From Bacteroides sp. (GTDB lineage Bacteria > Bacteroidota > Bacteroidia > Bacteroidales > Bacteroidaceae), in assembly GCA_021201335.1 (NCBI GenBank), contig JAJQFD010000016.1:1-49364 (forward strand): a stretch of 49,364 bases of DNA. Direction: 5' to 3'. A program made the translations under genes and the position numbers. The notes under the pieces were generated by a model. The model made no database searches. It was given only the letters and a program-made list of their open reading frames with translations, and was not told the DNA's origin. This document shows positions 28,703-37,135 of this stretch, piece after piece (the first letter of the stretch is position 1; every line of letters begins with the position of its first letter).

Positions 28703-29363
28703 TTATAAGCTCGCAATTTTTGACCTGGACGGTACTATACTTGATACTACAGAAGGGATTATTGCCTCAGTTAAATATACAATTAAGCGATTTGGGTTTC
28801 CAACACCAAATGTTGATAAGCTTTTGTCTTTCATAGGTCCTCCTATACAAGAATCATTTGCTCTCCATTATAATATTGCAGGTGACCAATTGCAGGAAAT
28901 GTCAAATGTGTTCAGAGATAATTATAGCTCGGAGACCCTTTTGCAGGCAAAACCTTATGAGGGGATTTATGAGGTATTTGAATTTTTAAAAGATTACAAA
29001 ATCCAGACTGCTATAGCAACTTATAAAAGAGAAGATTACGCATTAAAATTATTGAAACACTTTGGCTTTGACAAATATACTAATATTATGTTTGGGGCTG
29101 ATAATGAAAATAGATTAAAGAAAAAAGATATTATTCTTAAATGTCTGCACCAAACTAATCTTGAAAATTCTTTAAACAAGTGTGTTATGATTGGCGATAC
29201 ACTCCATGATGCAAATGGGGCAAAAAGTTTGAACGTAGATTTCATTGCTGTTACATATGGTTTTGGATTTAAAGTAAAACAGAGAGAGGAAAGTGTAGTC
29301 ACAAAGTTTTATGCAAATACTCCAAAAGATATCATAAATTATTTCAAATTAAATATAGTATGA
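28695..29363 (+). CDS. HAD-superfamily phosphatase (Gph/PGMB-like)
   Basis: 222 residues. HAD motif I FDLDGTILDTTEG (9-21), motif II in AIATYKRED, motif III lysine in NRLKKKDII, and motif IV VMIGDTLHDANGAK. A helical cap lies between motif I and II (subclass C1). It probably removes phosphate from a small metabolite produced by the neighbouring aldolase or ThDP enzyme. It overlaps the upstream gene by 8 nt and the ThDP enzyme by ATGA, so the three form one translational block. Confidence 0.9.
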   Translation: MNDYKLAIFDLDGTILDTTEGIIASVKYTIKRFGFPTPNVDKLLSFIGPPIQESFALHYNIAGDQLQEMSNVFRDNYSSETLLQAKPYEGIYEVFEFLKDYKIQTAIATYKREDYALKLLKHFGFDKYTNIMFGADNENRLKKKDIILKCLHQTNLENSLNKCVMIGDTLHDANGAKSLNVDFIAVTYGFGFKVKQREESVVTKFYANTPKDIINYFKLNIV

Positions 29364-31150
29364 AGATTAAAGTAGCTCAGTATATAGCTGATTTTTTAGC
29401 TGAACGGGGAGTTGAACATATCTTTACAGTTACTGGAGGTGGAGCAATGCATCTAAATGACGCTTTTGGACACCATAGTAATCTATCATGTATATATAAT
29501 CACCATGAACAAGCTTCTGCCATTGCAGCAGAAGGATATACGCGCCTTACAGGAAAATTATCAGCTATTTGTGTCACTAGCGGTCCAGGAGGTACAAATG
29601 CTATAACAGGAGTTTTAGGAGGATGGTTAGATTCTATTCCGATGTTTGTTATTTCCGGACAGGTTAAGAGAGAAATGACTATTCATGCAACAGATTTACC
29701 ACTCAGACAATTAGGCGATCAGGAATTCGATATAACTTCTTCCATAAAATCAATGACAAAATATGCTGAAATAATCATGGATCCCAATGATATACGTTAT
29801 CATTTAGAGAAAGCCTATTTTTTGTGTATGAATGGTAGAAAGGGACCTGTTTGGCTAGATATCCCTCTGGATGTCCAAGCTGCTATTATTGAAACTGAAA
29901 CATTAAAATCATTTGATGAATTTGATGAAGTAACAAACCAGGAGAATCCGAATTATGATACTTTACTGAGCCAAACAATACTGGAAAAAATAAAGACCGC
30001 CCAGAAACCGGTTATTTTATTGGGAACCGGTGTTCGCCTAGCGGATGCCAGGGAAGAAATTCTTCAATTAATAAATAAGTTGCAGATACCTGTGGTTACA
30101 GCCTGGAATGCTCATGATTTATTATGGGAGGAACACCCTTTATTTTGTGGAAAGCCAGGGACTGTTGGTACGCGTGGTGGTAATTTTATTGTTCAAAGTG
30201 CTGATTTAGTGCTGGTTCTGGGATGTCGAATGAATATAAGAATGATAAGCTATAATTATAAAGATTTTGCTGCAAATGCTTATAAAATCATCGTCGATAT
30301 TGATAAAAATGAGCTTTATAAACCAACAGTTTCTGCAGATTTACCCATATGGGCTAACCTCAAAGATGTGGCAGTTGATATTCTTACTTATGAATATCTA
30401 CCAAAACATAGTGAATGGTTGAAAAGATGCAAAAAGATTAATTTGAAGTATCCAGCTACCTTACCCGAATATTATAATGACGAATTATTAAATCCGTATG
30501 TATTTATTACGGAATTCTTTAAAAGACTGAAAGAAGATGATACAATTATATGTGGTAATGGAGGAGCTTGTGTTATTACTTTTCAATCAGCTATTTTAAA
30601 AAAGGATCAAAGGCTTTTCACGAATTCAGGATGTGCTGCCATGGGATATGGGTTTCCGGCTGCAATAGGTGCATGTGTTGCTTTAAAAAATAAAAGAGTG
30701 ATTTGTATAGATGGAGATGGTAGTTTCCAGATGAATTTACAAGAATTACAGACAGCTGTATATAATAACTTAAATCTAAAAATTATTTATCTTAATAATA
30801 ATGGATACCATTCTATCAGGCAAACTCAAAAAAATTTATTTCAACCTCCACTTGTAGGTGTTTCCGATGGGAATGGATTAAGTTTTCCAGAAGCAGAACG
30901 CATTGCCTATGCATATAATATTCCCTTTTTAAAGGTAAACTCACTAGATGACATATCAAAAATGCCTGATTTTATTGAAAAAGAAGGAGTTACGTTCTGT
31001 GAAGTTGTAGTCAATCCCGATCAGAATTTTGCACCTAAACTTTCTTCTAAGGTATTACCCGATGGAAAAATAGTATCTCCACCAATTGATGATATGTTTC
31101 CTTTTCTGGGAAAAGAGGAATATGAGGCTAATAAATTATATCTCGGATAA
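29360..31150 (+). CDS. ThDP-dependent acetolactate-synthase-like enzyme
   Basis: 596 residues in the usual three domains. N-terminal Pyr domain with the catalytic Glu in YNHHEQASAIAAEGYTR (about 46-62) and TSGPGGTNAITG; central FAD/DHAP-type domain; C-terminal PP domain with GDG-27N-type motif DGDGSFQMNLQELQTA ending in YLNNNGYHS. It looks like IlvB but is far from any ilvN or ilvC. In sugar loci such enzymes can transfer a two-carbon unit from pyruvate to a ketosugar (YerE in yersiniose A synthesis). Together with rfbFGH this is an attractive but unproven role. Last gene of the operon. Confidence 0.88.
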   Translation: MKIKVAQYIADFLAERGVEHIFTVTGGGAMHLNDAFGHHSNLSCIYNHHEQASAIAAEGYTRLTGKLSAICVTSGPGGTNAITGVLGGWLDSIPMFVISGQVKREMTIHATDLPLRQLGDQEFDITSSIKSMTKYAEIIMDPNDIRYHLEKAYFLCMNGRKGPVWLDIPLDVQAAIIETETLKSFDEFDEVTNQENPNYDTLLSQTILEKIKTAQKPVILLGTGVRLADAREEILQLINKLQIPVVTAWNAHDLLWEEHPLFCGKPGTVGTRGGNFIVQSADLVLVLGCRMNIRMISYNYKDFAANAYKIIVDIDKNELYKPTVSADLPIWANLKDVAVDILTYEYLPKHSEWLKRCKKINLKYPATLPEYYNDELLNPYVFITEFFKRLKEDDTIICGNGGACVITFQSAILKKDQRLFTNSGCAAMGYGFPAAIGACVALKNKRVICIDGDGSFQMNLQELQTAVYNNLNLKIIYLNNNGYHSIRQTQKNLFQPPLVGVSDGNGLSFPEAERIAYAYNIPFLKVNSLDDISKMPDFIEKEGVTFCEVVVNPDQNFAPKLSSKVLPDGKIVSPPIDDMFPFLGKEEYEANKLYLG

Positions 31151-31153
31151 AGG

Positions 31154-31227
31154 ATTTTGATCTCTCGCGGGTCAAAATATATAGCCAAGTTTAAATGTTT
31201 AATTCCAACATTCACTTGGCTATTTTT
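31154..31227 (+). terminator. Double hairpin terminator between glycan operon and aspS
   Basis: The first hairpin pairs ATTTTGA (31154-31160) with TCAAAAT (31172-31178). The second pairs ATAGCCAAGT (31181-31190) with ACTTGGCTAT (31214-31223), followed by a T-rich tail. The second has A/T flanks on both sides and so can end the converging aspS transcript as well. Confidence 0.75.
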
Positions 31228-31235
31228 ATATTATC

Positions 31236-32993
31236 TTACTCTTCCACCTTCACAATCAAATTTAATTCTTCAAGTTGCGAAGTCTCCAGAGGAGCAGGTG
31301 CATCCAGCATCACATCCCTTCCTGAATTATTTTTAGGAAATGCAATGCAATCACGTATCGAATCTAATCCGGCAAACAGGGAAACAAAACGATCCAATCC
31401 ATACGCTAAACCTCCATGAGGAGGTGCACCGTACTTGAAAGCATTCATTAGGAAACCAAACTGTTCTTCAGCGCATTCTGGAGTAAAACCAAGCAATTTA
31501 AACATCTTATTTTGCAATTCACTGTCGAATATACGAATAGACCCCCCTCCTACTTCTACACCGTTAATTACCATGTCATAGGCGTTTGCCCTTACTGCTC
31601 CGGGATCTGTATCCAATAAATGGATATCTTCCGGTTTAGGAGAAGTAAATGGGTGATGCATAGCCATAAATCTTTCAGACTCCTCATCCCACTCAAATAA
31701 TGGGAAGTCAACTACCCAAAGACATACAAATTGGTTCTTATCGCGTAATCCTAATTGAGAAGCAATTTCCAGGCGGAGTTCAGATAATTGTTTACGTGTT
31801 TTCATTACATCTTCCCCTGAAAGTATTAAGATTAAATCACCAGGCTCTGCTTCGAAAGCCTGTTTCATTTTTTGCAATATTTCCTGGGAATAGAACTTAT
31901 CAACACTCGATTTTACACTACCATCTGCTTCAACACGAGCATATACCATTCCTTTCGCACCAATCTGAGGCCTTTTTACAAAATCAGTAAGAGCATCTAA
32001 CTGTTTACGGGTATATATTGCCGCACCTTTGGCACAAATACCGCCAACATATGTGGCATCATCGAAAACAGCAAAACCATGTCCCTTTAAAATATCCATT
32101 AATTCTACAAACTTCATCTCAAAACGCATATCCGGCTTATCGCTTCCATAATATTTCATAGCGTCGTGCCAGGATATTCGTTGAAAAGGTTCTGTTATTT
32201 CAATGCCCTTAAGCGATTTAAAAAGATGCTTAGACATTCCCTCAAATACATTTAAAACATCTTCCTGTACTACAAAGCTCATTTCACAGTCAATCTGGGT
32301 GAATTCTGGCTGACGGTCTGCCCTTAAATCTTCATCACGGAAACATTTTACAATCTGGAAATAGCGGTCGAAACCGGAAACCATTAAAAGCTGTTTCAGA
32401 ATTTGTGGTGATTGAGGTAAGGCATAAAACTGACCTGGATTCATACGGGAAGGAACTACAAAGTCACGAGCGCCCTCAGGAGTAGAACCAACCAATACAG
32501 GCGTCTCAACCTCCAAAAAGCCTAATTTATCCAGATAGCTGCGTACTTCTATTGTCATCTTATGGCGAAGCTCCAGATTAGCACGCACACAATTCCGACG
32601 TAAATCCAGATAACGATATTTCATACGTATATCGTCTCCTCCATCTGTATTATCTTCAATCGTAAAAGGAGGAGTGATAGCTGCATTTAATATTTTCAGT
32701 TCTGAAACTATAATTTCAATATCTCCGGTGGGTATGTTTGTATTCTTATTAAAACGTTCGTTAACAATACCATTTACCTGAATAACAAACTCACGACCTA
32801 ATTTATTGGCTTCATCGCATAATTTTGTGTCAACTTCTTCATTAAATACCAACTGAGTAATACCATAACGGTCTCGTAGATCTACAAATGTCATGCCACC
32901 CATTTTACGGGAACGTTGTACCCATCCTGCAAGTGTCACCTGACTATTTATATCGGAGATACGTAATTCTCCACATGTATGAGTTCTATACAT
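31236..32993 (-). CDS. aspS: Aspartyl-tRNA synthetase
   Basis: 585 residues, bacterial-type class II synthetase. The N-terminal OB-fold anticodon domain starts [11 protein letters not shown] and includes [24 protein letters not shown] at residues about 21-44. Motif 2 is [18 protein letters not shown] and motif 3 is [16 protein letters not shown]. The bacterial GAD insertion domain lies between (about 290-410). Charges tRNA-Asp (or Asn in some lineages). Monocistronic, with its own promoter and a terminator shared with the glycan operon. Confidence 0.98.
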   Translation of the reverse strand: MYRTHTCGELRISDINSQVTLAGWVQRSRKMGGMTFVDLRDRYGITQLVFNEEVDTKLCDEANKLGREFVIQVNGIVNERFNKNTNIPTGDIEIIVSELKILNAAITPPFTIEDNTDGGDDIRMKYRYLDLRRNCVRANLELRHKMTIEVRSYLDKLGFLEVETPVLVGSTPEGARDFVVPSRMNPGQFYALPQSPQILKQLLMVSGFDRYFQIVKCFRDEDLRADRQPEFTQIDCEMSFVVQEDVLNVFEGMSKHLFKSLKGIEITEPFQRISWHDAMKYYGSDKPDMRFEMKFVELMDILKGHGFAVFDDATYVGGICAKGAAIYTRKQLDALTDFVKRPQIGAKGMVYARVEADGSVKSSVDKFYSQEILQKMKQAFEAEPGDLILILSGEDVMKTRKQLSELRLEIASQLGLRDKNQFVCLWVVDFPLFEWDEESERFMAMHHPFTSPKPEDIHLLDTDPGAVRANAYDMVINGVEVGGGSIRIFDSELQNKMFKLLGFTPECAEEQFGFLMNAFKYGAPPHGGLAYGLDRFVSLFAGLDSIRDCIAFPKNNSGRDVMLDAPAPLETSQLEELNLIVKVEE

Positions 32994-33030
32994 CTTTATT
33001 TTCGATTTACTTTAAAATTTCAATTTGAGG

Positions 33031-33038
33031 CAAAAGTA
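33031..33038 (-). promoter_or_regulatory. Promoter -7 element of aspS
   Basis: The minus strand reads TACTTTTG (TAnnTTTG), 37 nt before the aspS ATG and inside the 86-nt gap after the lipid kinase stop. The -33 region is not clear. Confidence 0.5.
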
Positions 33039-33079
33039 CATATTTATTCAATACAGTAAATCCGCCATCTTACAATAAT

Positions 33080-34093
33080 TTATTCTTTCTTGGTGAATTT
33101 CTTAATCAAATCTTTATTTCTTTGTGTGATATCTCCTACAATAGCATCATTCAATGTTCTTAAAATATTAATGTAATCAGAAGCTCTATGTAACACATTG
33201 GAAGGAGTATTTCTTTTTACCTGAGGAGTAACTACGTATAAACCTTCCTTGATAACTTCCACATAAATATCATTTCCTGTCATCATCGGATCGCCATCAA
33301 AATGTACGACCCCCTGAGAATTTCGGTGAATATGGAGATTCTTACAGCGGAAAGTCTTTATCCGGCTGTTGTGATCAATCGTTTTATTAAAAAGTTGGAA
33401 GGCCAGAGATGGTACATCAAGAACCGTAAATGGTTCCAGGATAGTGACATCCAGCAAACCATCCGTAATGGTTGCCTGCGGAGCTATATAGGCATTATTA
33501 CCGTATTGTGAAGCATTGCCACATGCAATGAGAAAAGCCTTGTATTTCACGGTTCCATCTTCGGTCTCAAGCTCATACGTTTCAGGCTGATAATTAAGAC
33601 TTTCTTGTAGGGTTTTTTCCAGGTAAGTCAACATTCCTCTTTTACCGGCTTCAGCAAATTTTAAACTAACAAACGCATCGAATCCTACCCCACAAGTACA
33701 GAAAAACGAGGTTCCGTTTATTTTGCCGTAGTCTACAAGTTCAATGGTTCCGGTATTGATAATATCCAATGCCTTTTTTGTTTCCATCGGAATTTGCAAA
33801 TGTCGAGAAAAACCATTTCCGGAACCAGATGGTATAATGGCCAAGGCCGTATTAGTATGCACTAATGAACGAGCAACTTCGTTTATAGTTCCATCTCCCC
33901 CTATTGCAACCACAATGTCAACATTATTAACCACTGCTTCTGCTGCAATTTCTGTGGCATGCCCAGCATATTCAGTAGTGACCGTTTCCCATGAGAATCG
34001 GTCTGAATCTATTATTTCATCGATTTGAGAAATAATAGATTCCTTGTTTTGTGTTCCTGATTTAGGGTTTATTATAAATATTATTTTTTTCAT
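33080..34093 (-). CDS. Diacylglycerol/sphingoid-type lipid kinase (YegS/DgkB family)
   Basis: 337 residues. N-terminal IIFIINPKSGTQNK and the nucleotide-binding VAIGGDGTINEVA (about 64-76), then IPSGSGNGFSRHL, the standard layout of the DAG kinase catalytic family. The C-terminal beta domain has VVHFDGDPM. It phosphorylates a lipid such as diacylglycerol or a sphingoid base. The divergent neighbour is serine palmitoyltransferase, which makes a sphingolipid substrate plausible (inference). The -7 element lies only 7 nt before the ATG, so the mRNA may be leaderless. Confidence 0.88.
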   Translation of the reverse strand: MKKIIFIINPKSGTQNKESIISQIDEIIDSDRFSWETVTTEYAGHATEIAAEAVVNNVDIVVAIGGDGTINEVARSLVHTNTALAIIPSGSGNGFSRHLQIPMETKKALDIINTGTIELVDYGKINGTSFFCTCGVGFDAFVSLKFAEAGKRGMLTYLEKTLQESLNYQPETYELETEDGTVKYKAFLIACGNASQYGNNAYIAPQATITDGLLDVTILEPFTVLDVPSLAFQLFNKTIDHNSRIKTFRCKNLHIHRNSQGVVHFDGDPMMTGNDIYVEVIKEGLYVVTPQVKRNTPSNVLHRASDYINILRTLNDAIVGDITQRNKDLIKKFTKKE

Positions 34094-34100
34094 TAATAGC

Positions 34101-34133
34101 CAAATATATTAAGCATTTTATGTCGCTTACAAA
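34101..34133 (-). promoter_or_regulatory. Promoter of the lipid kinase gene
   Basis: On the minus strand TTTG (34130-34133), a 21-nt spacer, then TATATTTG (34101-34108) match both Bacteroidetes promoter elements. The ATG at 34093 follows TTTG by 7 nt, where transcription itself would start. Confidence 0.55.
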
Positions 34134-34230
34134 AATAATATATTTCTCTCAAACGGAATCTATTGATAACAATTAAATCCGAAACACGAATATTTTAAGC
34201 AAAAAAGCAAGAGGTAAAAACATATTTTAT

Positions 34231-34238
34231 TATCTTTG
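34231..34238 (+). promoter_or_regulatory. Promoter -7 element of serine palmitoyltransferase gene
   Basis: TATCTTTG is an exact TAnnTTTG match. Transcription would begin near 34245, which excludes the open ATG at 34247 as a normal start and supports the ATG at 34292. Confidence 0.55.
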
Positions 34239-34291
34239 ACGCCGATTTGAAAATCAGTATTTTAGAGATTACTTACAGGAAAAAACATCAC

Positions 34292-35479
34292 ATGGGATTA
34301 TTACAAGATAAATTAGTTAAGTATGACCTTCCCCAGAAGTTCAAAGCCCAAGGCGTATATCCGTATTTTCGTTGCATAGAAAGCGAACAACACACTGAAG
34401 TGATGATGAGTGGCAGAAAGGTGTTAATGTTCGGATCAAATTCTTACTTGGGCTTGACTAACCACCCAAAGGTCATTGAAGCAGCTATTGAAGCAACTAA
34501 AAAATATGGTACTGGTTGTGCCGGATCCCGTTTTTTGAATGGAACCCTTGATTTACATCTGGAACTAGAAAAAGAACTTGCCGAATTTGTAGGTAAGGAA
34601 GATGCAATTATATATTCTACCGGATTTCAGGTTAATCTGGGAGTGGTATCTTGTGTAACAAGTCGGGAGGATTATATTATTTGTGATGAATTAGATCATG
34701 CTTCTATTGTCGAAGGAAGGCGTCTCTCCTTTTCTACTACCTTTAAATTCAAACACAATGATATGCAATCTTTGGAAAAAGAACTCCAGAGGTGCAGACC
34801 GGAATCTGTAAAGTTGATTGTTGTGGACGGTGTATTTAGTATGGAAGGTGATATAGCGAATCTGCCTGAAATTGTTCGACTATCAGAAAAGTACAATGCC
34901 AGCATCATGGTGGATGAAGCTCACGGACTGGGAGTATTGGGAAAACAAGGTCGTGGAACCTGTGATCATTTTGGCCTTACACCGAATGTTGACCTAATTA
35001 TGGGTACATTTAGTAAATCTCTGGCTTCATTAGGCGGTTTTATTGCGGCTGATGAATCAATCATTAACTATTTGCGCCATAATTCACGTTCTTACATATT
35101 TAGTGCGAGTAGTACTCCGGGAGCTACTGCAGCTGCCCGTGCAGCATTACACATCATGCAAGATGAACCAGAACGTTTACAACAACTCTGGAATAACACA
35201 AATTATTCGCTGGAATGTTTCCGCAATCTGGGATTTGAAATTGGCCATACTGCAACTCCTATTATTCCTTTATATGTGCGTAATATGGATAAAACTTTCA
35301 GGGTAACCAAGATGTTGTTTGACGAAGGGGTATTCATTAATCCGGTGATACCACCGGCTTGCTCACCGGAAGATACGCTGATACGTTTCTCTTTGATGGC
35401 TACACATACCCGGGAACAAATAGATTTTGCAATCGAAAAATTAGTAAAATGTTTCAGACAATTGGATATCATACAATAA
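34292..35479 (+). CDS. spt: Serine palmitoyltransferase (alpha-oxoamine synthase family)
   Basis: 395 residues from the ATG at 34292. A PLP enzyme that condenses serine with an acyl-CoA to 3-ketosphinganine, the entry step of bacterial sphingolipids found in many Bacteroidetes. Landmarks are MFGSNSYLGLTNHPKV, YGTGCAGSRFLNGT, DELDHASIVEG, VVDGVFSMEGD, VDEAHGLGVLG, and the PLP lysine in GTFSKSLASLGG. The N-terminal LVKYDLPQKFKAQGVYPYFR is typical of Spt rather than of Kbl (glycine C-acetyltransferase) or BioF, which remain the alternatives. It is ended by a good hairpin at 35504-35535. Confidence 0.87.
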   Translation: MGLLQDKLVKYDLPQKFKAQGVYPYFRCIESEQHTEVMMSGRKVLMFGSNSYLGLTNHPKVIEAAIEATKKYGTGCAGSRFLNGTLDLHLELEKELAEFVGKEDAIIYSTGFQVNLGVVSCVTSREDYIICDELDHASIVEGRRLSFSTTFKFKHNDMQSLEKELQRCRPESVKLIVVDGVFSMEGDIANLPEIVRLSEKYNASIMVDEAHGLGVLGKQGRGTCDHFGLTPNVDLIMGTFSKSLASLGGFIAADESIINYLRHNSRSYIFSASSTPGATAAARAALHIMQDEPERLQQLWNNTNYSLECFRNLGFEIGHTATPIIPLYVRNMDKTFRVTKMLFDEGVFINPVIPPACSPEDTLIRFSLMATHTREQIDFAIEKLVKCFRQLDIIQ

Positions 35480-35503
35480 CTAAATAATAATAACTTAAAG
35501 TAG

Positions 35504-35535
35504 AAGGTGTCAATCAACAATTTGACACCTTTTAT
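35504..35535 (+). terminator. Intrinsic terminator after spt
   Basis: AAGGTGTCAA (35504-35513) pairs with TTGACACCTT (35522-35531), with an 8-nt loop and a T-rich tail continuing TTTATTTTTA. Confidence 0.85.
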
Positions 35536-35557
35536 TTTTAGTTATATCTTTCGGTTT

Positions 35558-36082
35558 ATGAGAAAATCTGCTGATTTCATAAAAATACTTTCTGTACCTA
35601 TATCTCAATTCCAAGTAATGGATTTGGTATATCTTATAGATTCCAATCCGGAAGATTTTCCAGTAATTTACCAATTAATGGAGTATGATGAGATTAAAAT
35701 ATCATGGAAATCAATGTGGGTATGCGAAAAGCTCTCCAAAACACATCCTGAATGGTTTTCTGAACATATATATCATTTAATACAGAAACTCCTGATATGC
35801 CAACATGATGGGAGCAAGCGACTGTTATTATCTATTTTATATAATATCCCTCTTCCACTCACATTTCCGGTTTCGTTATATGATTTTTGTTTAAGCCACA
35901 TGCTTGACCTTAATGAATCCGTCGGAGTTCAATCTGTAGCCATAAAACTAGCTTACAAATTGTGCTGCCGTGAACCAGAATTATTGTATGAATTAAAAGT
36001 ATATCTGGAGAATGCTGAAGCCGAATATTATTCAACCGCAGTAAAAACCTGTATAAGAAAAACATTGCAACGAATTGGCTAA
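35558..36082 (+). CDS. Conserved helical (HEAT-like) protein of unknown function
   Basis: 174 residues from the ATG at 35558. The frame is open from 35507, but that part is the spt terminator stem. The sequence is all-helical with Leu/Tyr-rich repeats (DLVYLIDSNPEDFPVIYQLMEYDEIKISW, residues about 20-48; WFSEHIYHLIQKLL; SVGVQSVAIKLAYKLC), compatible with HEAT/ARM-type repeats, as in the uncharacterised Bacteroidetes proteins I associate with this place near spt. No signal peptide or catalytic motif. The -7-like TATCTTTC at 35544-35551 sits just before the ATG. Confidence 0.72.
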   Translation: MRKSADFIKILSVPISQFQVMDLVYLIDSNPEDFPVIYQLMEYDEIKISWKSMWVCEKLSKTHPEWFSEHIYHLIQKLLICQHDGSKRLLLSILYNIPLPLTFPVSLYDFCLSHMLDLNESVGVQSVAIKLAYKLCCREPELLYELKVYLENAEAEYYSTAVKTCIRKTLQRIG

Positions 36083-36125
36083 CAAATTTTCACAATATTA
36101 TTGCATCTTCCAAACTTGTAATTGT

Positions 36126-36133
36126 TAACTTTG
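36126..36133 (+). promoter_or_regulatory. Promoter -7 element of the stand-alone TenI-like gene
   Basis: TAACTTTG is an exact TAnnTTTG match, 23 nt before the ATG at 36157. A TTG at 36101-36103 lies about 22 nt further upstream and may be the -33 element. No TPP riboswitch is present in this leader. Confidence 0.6.
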
Positions 36134-36156
36134 TCTACAAATAAAAGGTTGATAAC

Positions 36157-36759
36157 ATGAAATTAATTGCAATTACCAGCCCGACTTTCTTTATTGAAGA
36201 AGATAAAATTATTACTGTTCTTTTTGAGGAAGGTCTGGATATTCTGCACCTCAGAAAGCCTGAGACATCTGCAATGTATTCAGAGCGGTTATTGACCTTA
36301 ATTCCTGAGAAATACCACAAACGTATCGTTACTCATGAGCACTTCTACCTGAAAGAAGAATTTAAGCTCATGGGGATTCATCTTAACTCTCGTAATCCCA
36401 AAGAACCGCATGATTATGCGGGTCATATTAGTTGTTCATGCCGTTCGTTGAATGAATTAGAAAGAAAGAAACACTTTTATGATTATGTTTTTCTCCGACC
36501 GATGTATAGTACAGAAACAGGATTATTTACAGACTATACAGCAGAAGATCTTCGTAAAGCAGCTAAAGAAAAGCTCATTGATACAAGCGTCATGGCTTTT
36601 GGTGGTATTACTCCGGAAAATATTCTGGAAGTAAAAGATTTTGGCTTTGGTGGAGCTGTAGTTATGAATAATCTGTGGGATAAATTCGATAGTTGTAGTG
36701 ACATTGATTATGTGCGTCTTATTCAACACTTTAAGATGCTGAAAGAAATGGCGGATTAA
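36157..36759 (+). CDS. Stand-alone ThiE/TenI-family protein (HLNSRN motif)
   Basis: 200 residues, paralogue of 7717-8325. Shared features are LHLRKPETS near 30, IVTHEHFYL, GIHLNSRNP, SCSCRSLNEL, DYVFLRPMY, AFGGITPENI, and GGAVVMNNLWDKF. Like its paralogue it lacks the ThiE HLGQxD segment. It has its own promoter and no riboswitch, so it is probably not under TPP control. This argues for a role other than bulk thiamine synthesis, such as salvage, but nothing in the sequence identifies the substrate. Confidence 0.85.
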   Translation: MKLIAITSPTFFIEEDKIITVLFEEGLDILHLRKPETSAMYSERLLTLIPEKYHKRIVTHEHFYLKEEFKLMGIHLNSRNPKEPHDYAGHISCSCRSLNELERKKHFYDYVFLRPMYSTETGLFTDYTAEDLRKAAKEKLIDTSVMAFGGITPENILEVKDFGFGGAVVMNNLWDKFDSCSDIDYVRLIQHFKMLKEMAD

Positions 36760-37135
36760 CTACTTCTTTCCCTCTCCCCTCTACTCAATCAAATATTTCC
36801 CCAATAATTAACTTCTCTTGTTCCATTTCCTTATTCCCGTGGAAGTCGAATGATATTGAATAAAGAATGATTTTACATATTCTTTTTCTTCCGTGTTGCC
36901 ATTAGTATTCAGTATTATCTAACTTAAACTACAATGGGGAAAATTCAAAATTTATTTATTACCTAATAGTAATAAATATTTATATTATTACTATAGTATA
37001 GGTTAGTGATTACTATATTATGGGAAATTATTAACTTGACTAATAACCATATCTCCAAGTAACAGAAAATACTTAAGCAAGCAAGTTAATTAACTTGCTG
37101 CCTATAATTTAGCTTCTTGCCTATTTTCCTATTCC

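Noticed and set aside
29360..31150. ThDP enzyme as housekeeping acetolactate synthase (ilvB)
   Set aside because: It lies at the end of a sugar operon overlapping a HAD gene, with no ilvN, ilvC or ilvD nearby.
36760..37135. Small RNA gene or short coding sequence in the long intergenic gap
   Set aside because: No frame with coding character, no convincing promoter followed by a terminator on the same strand.
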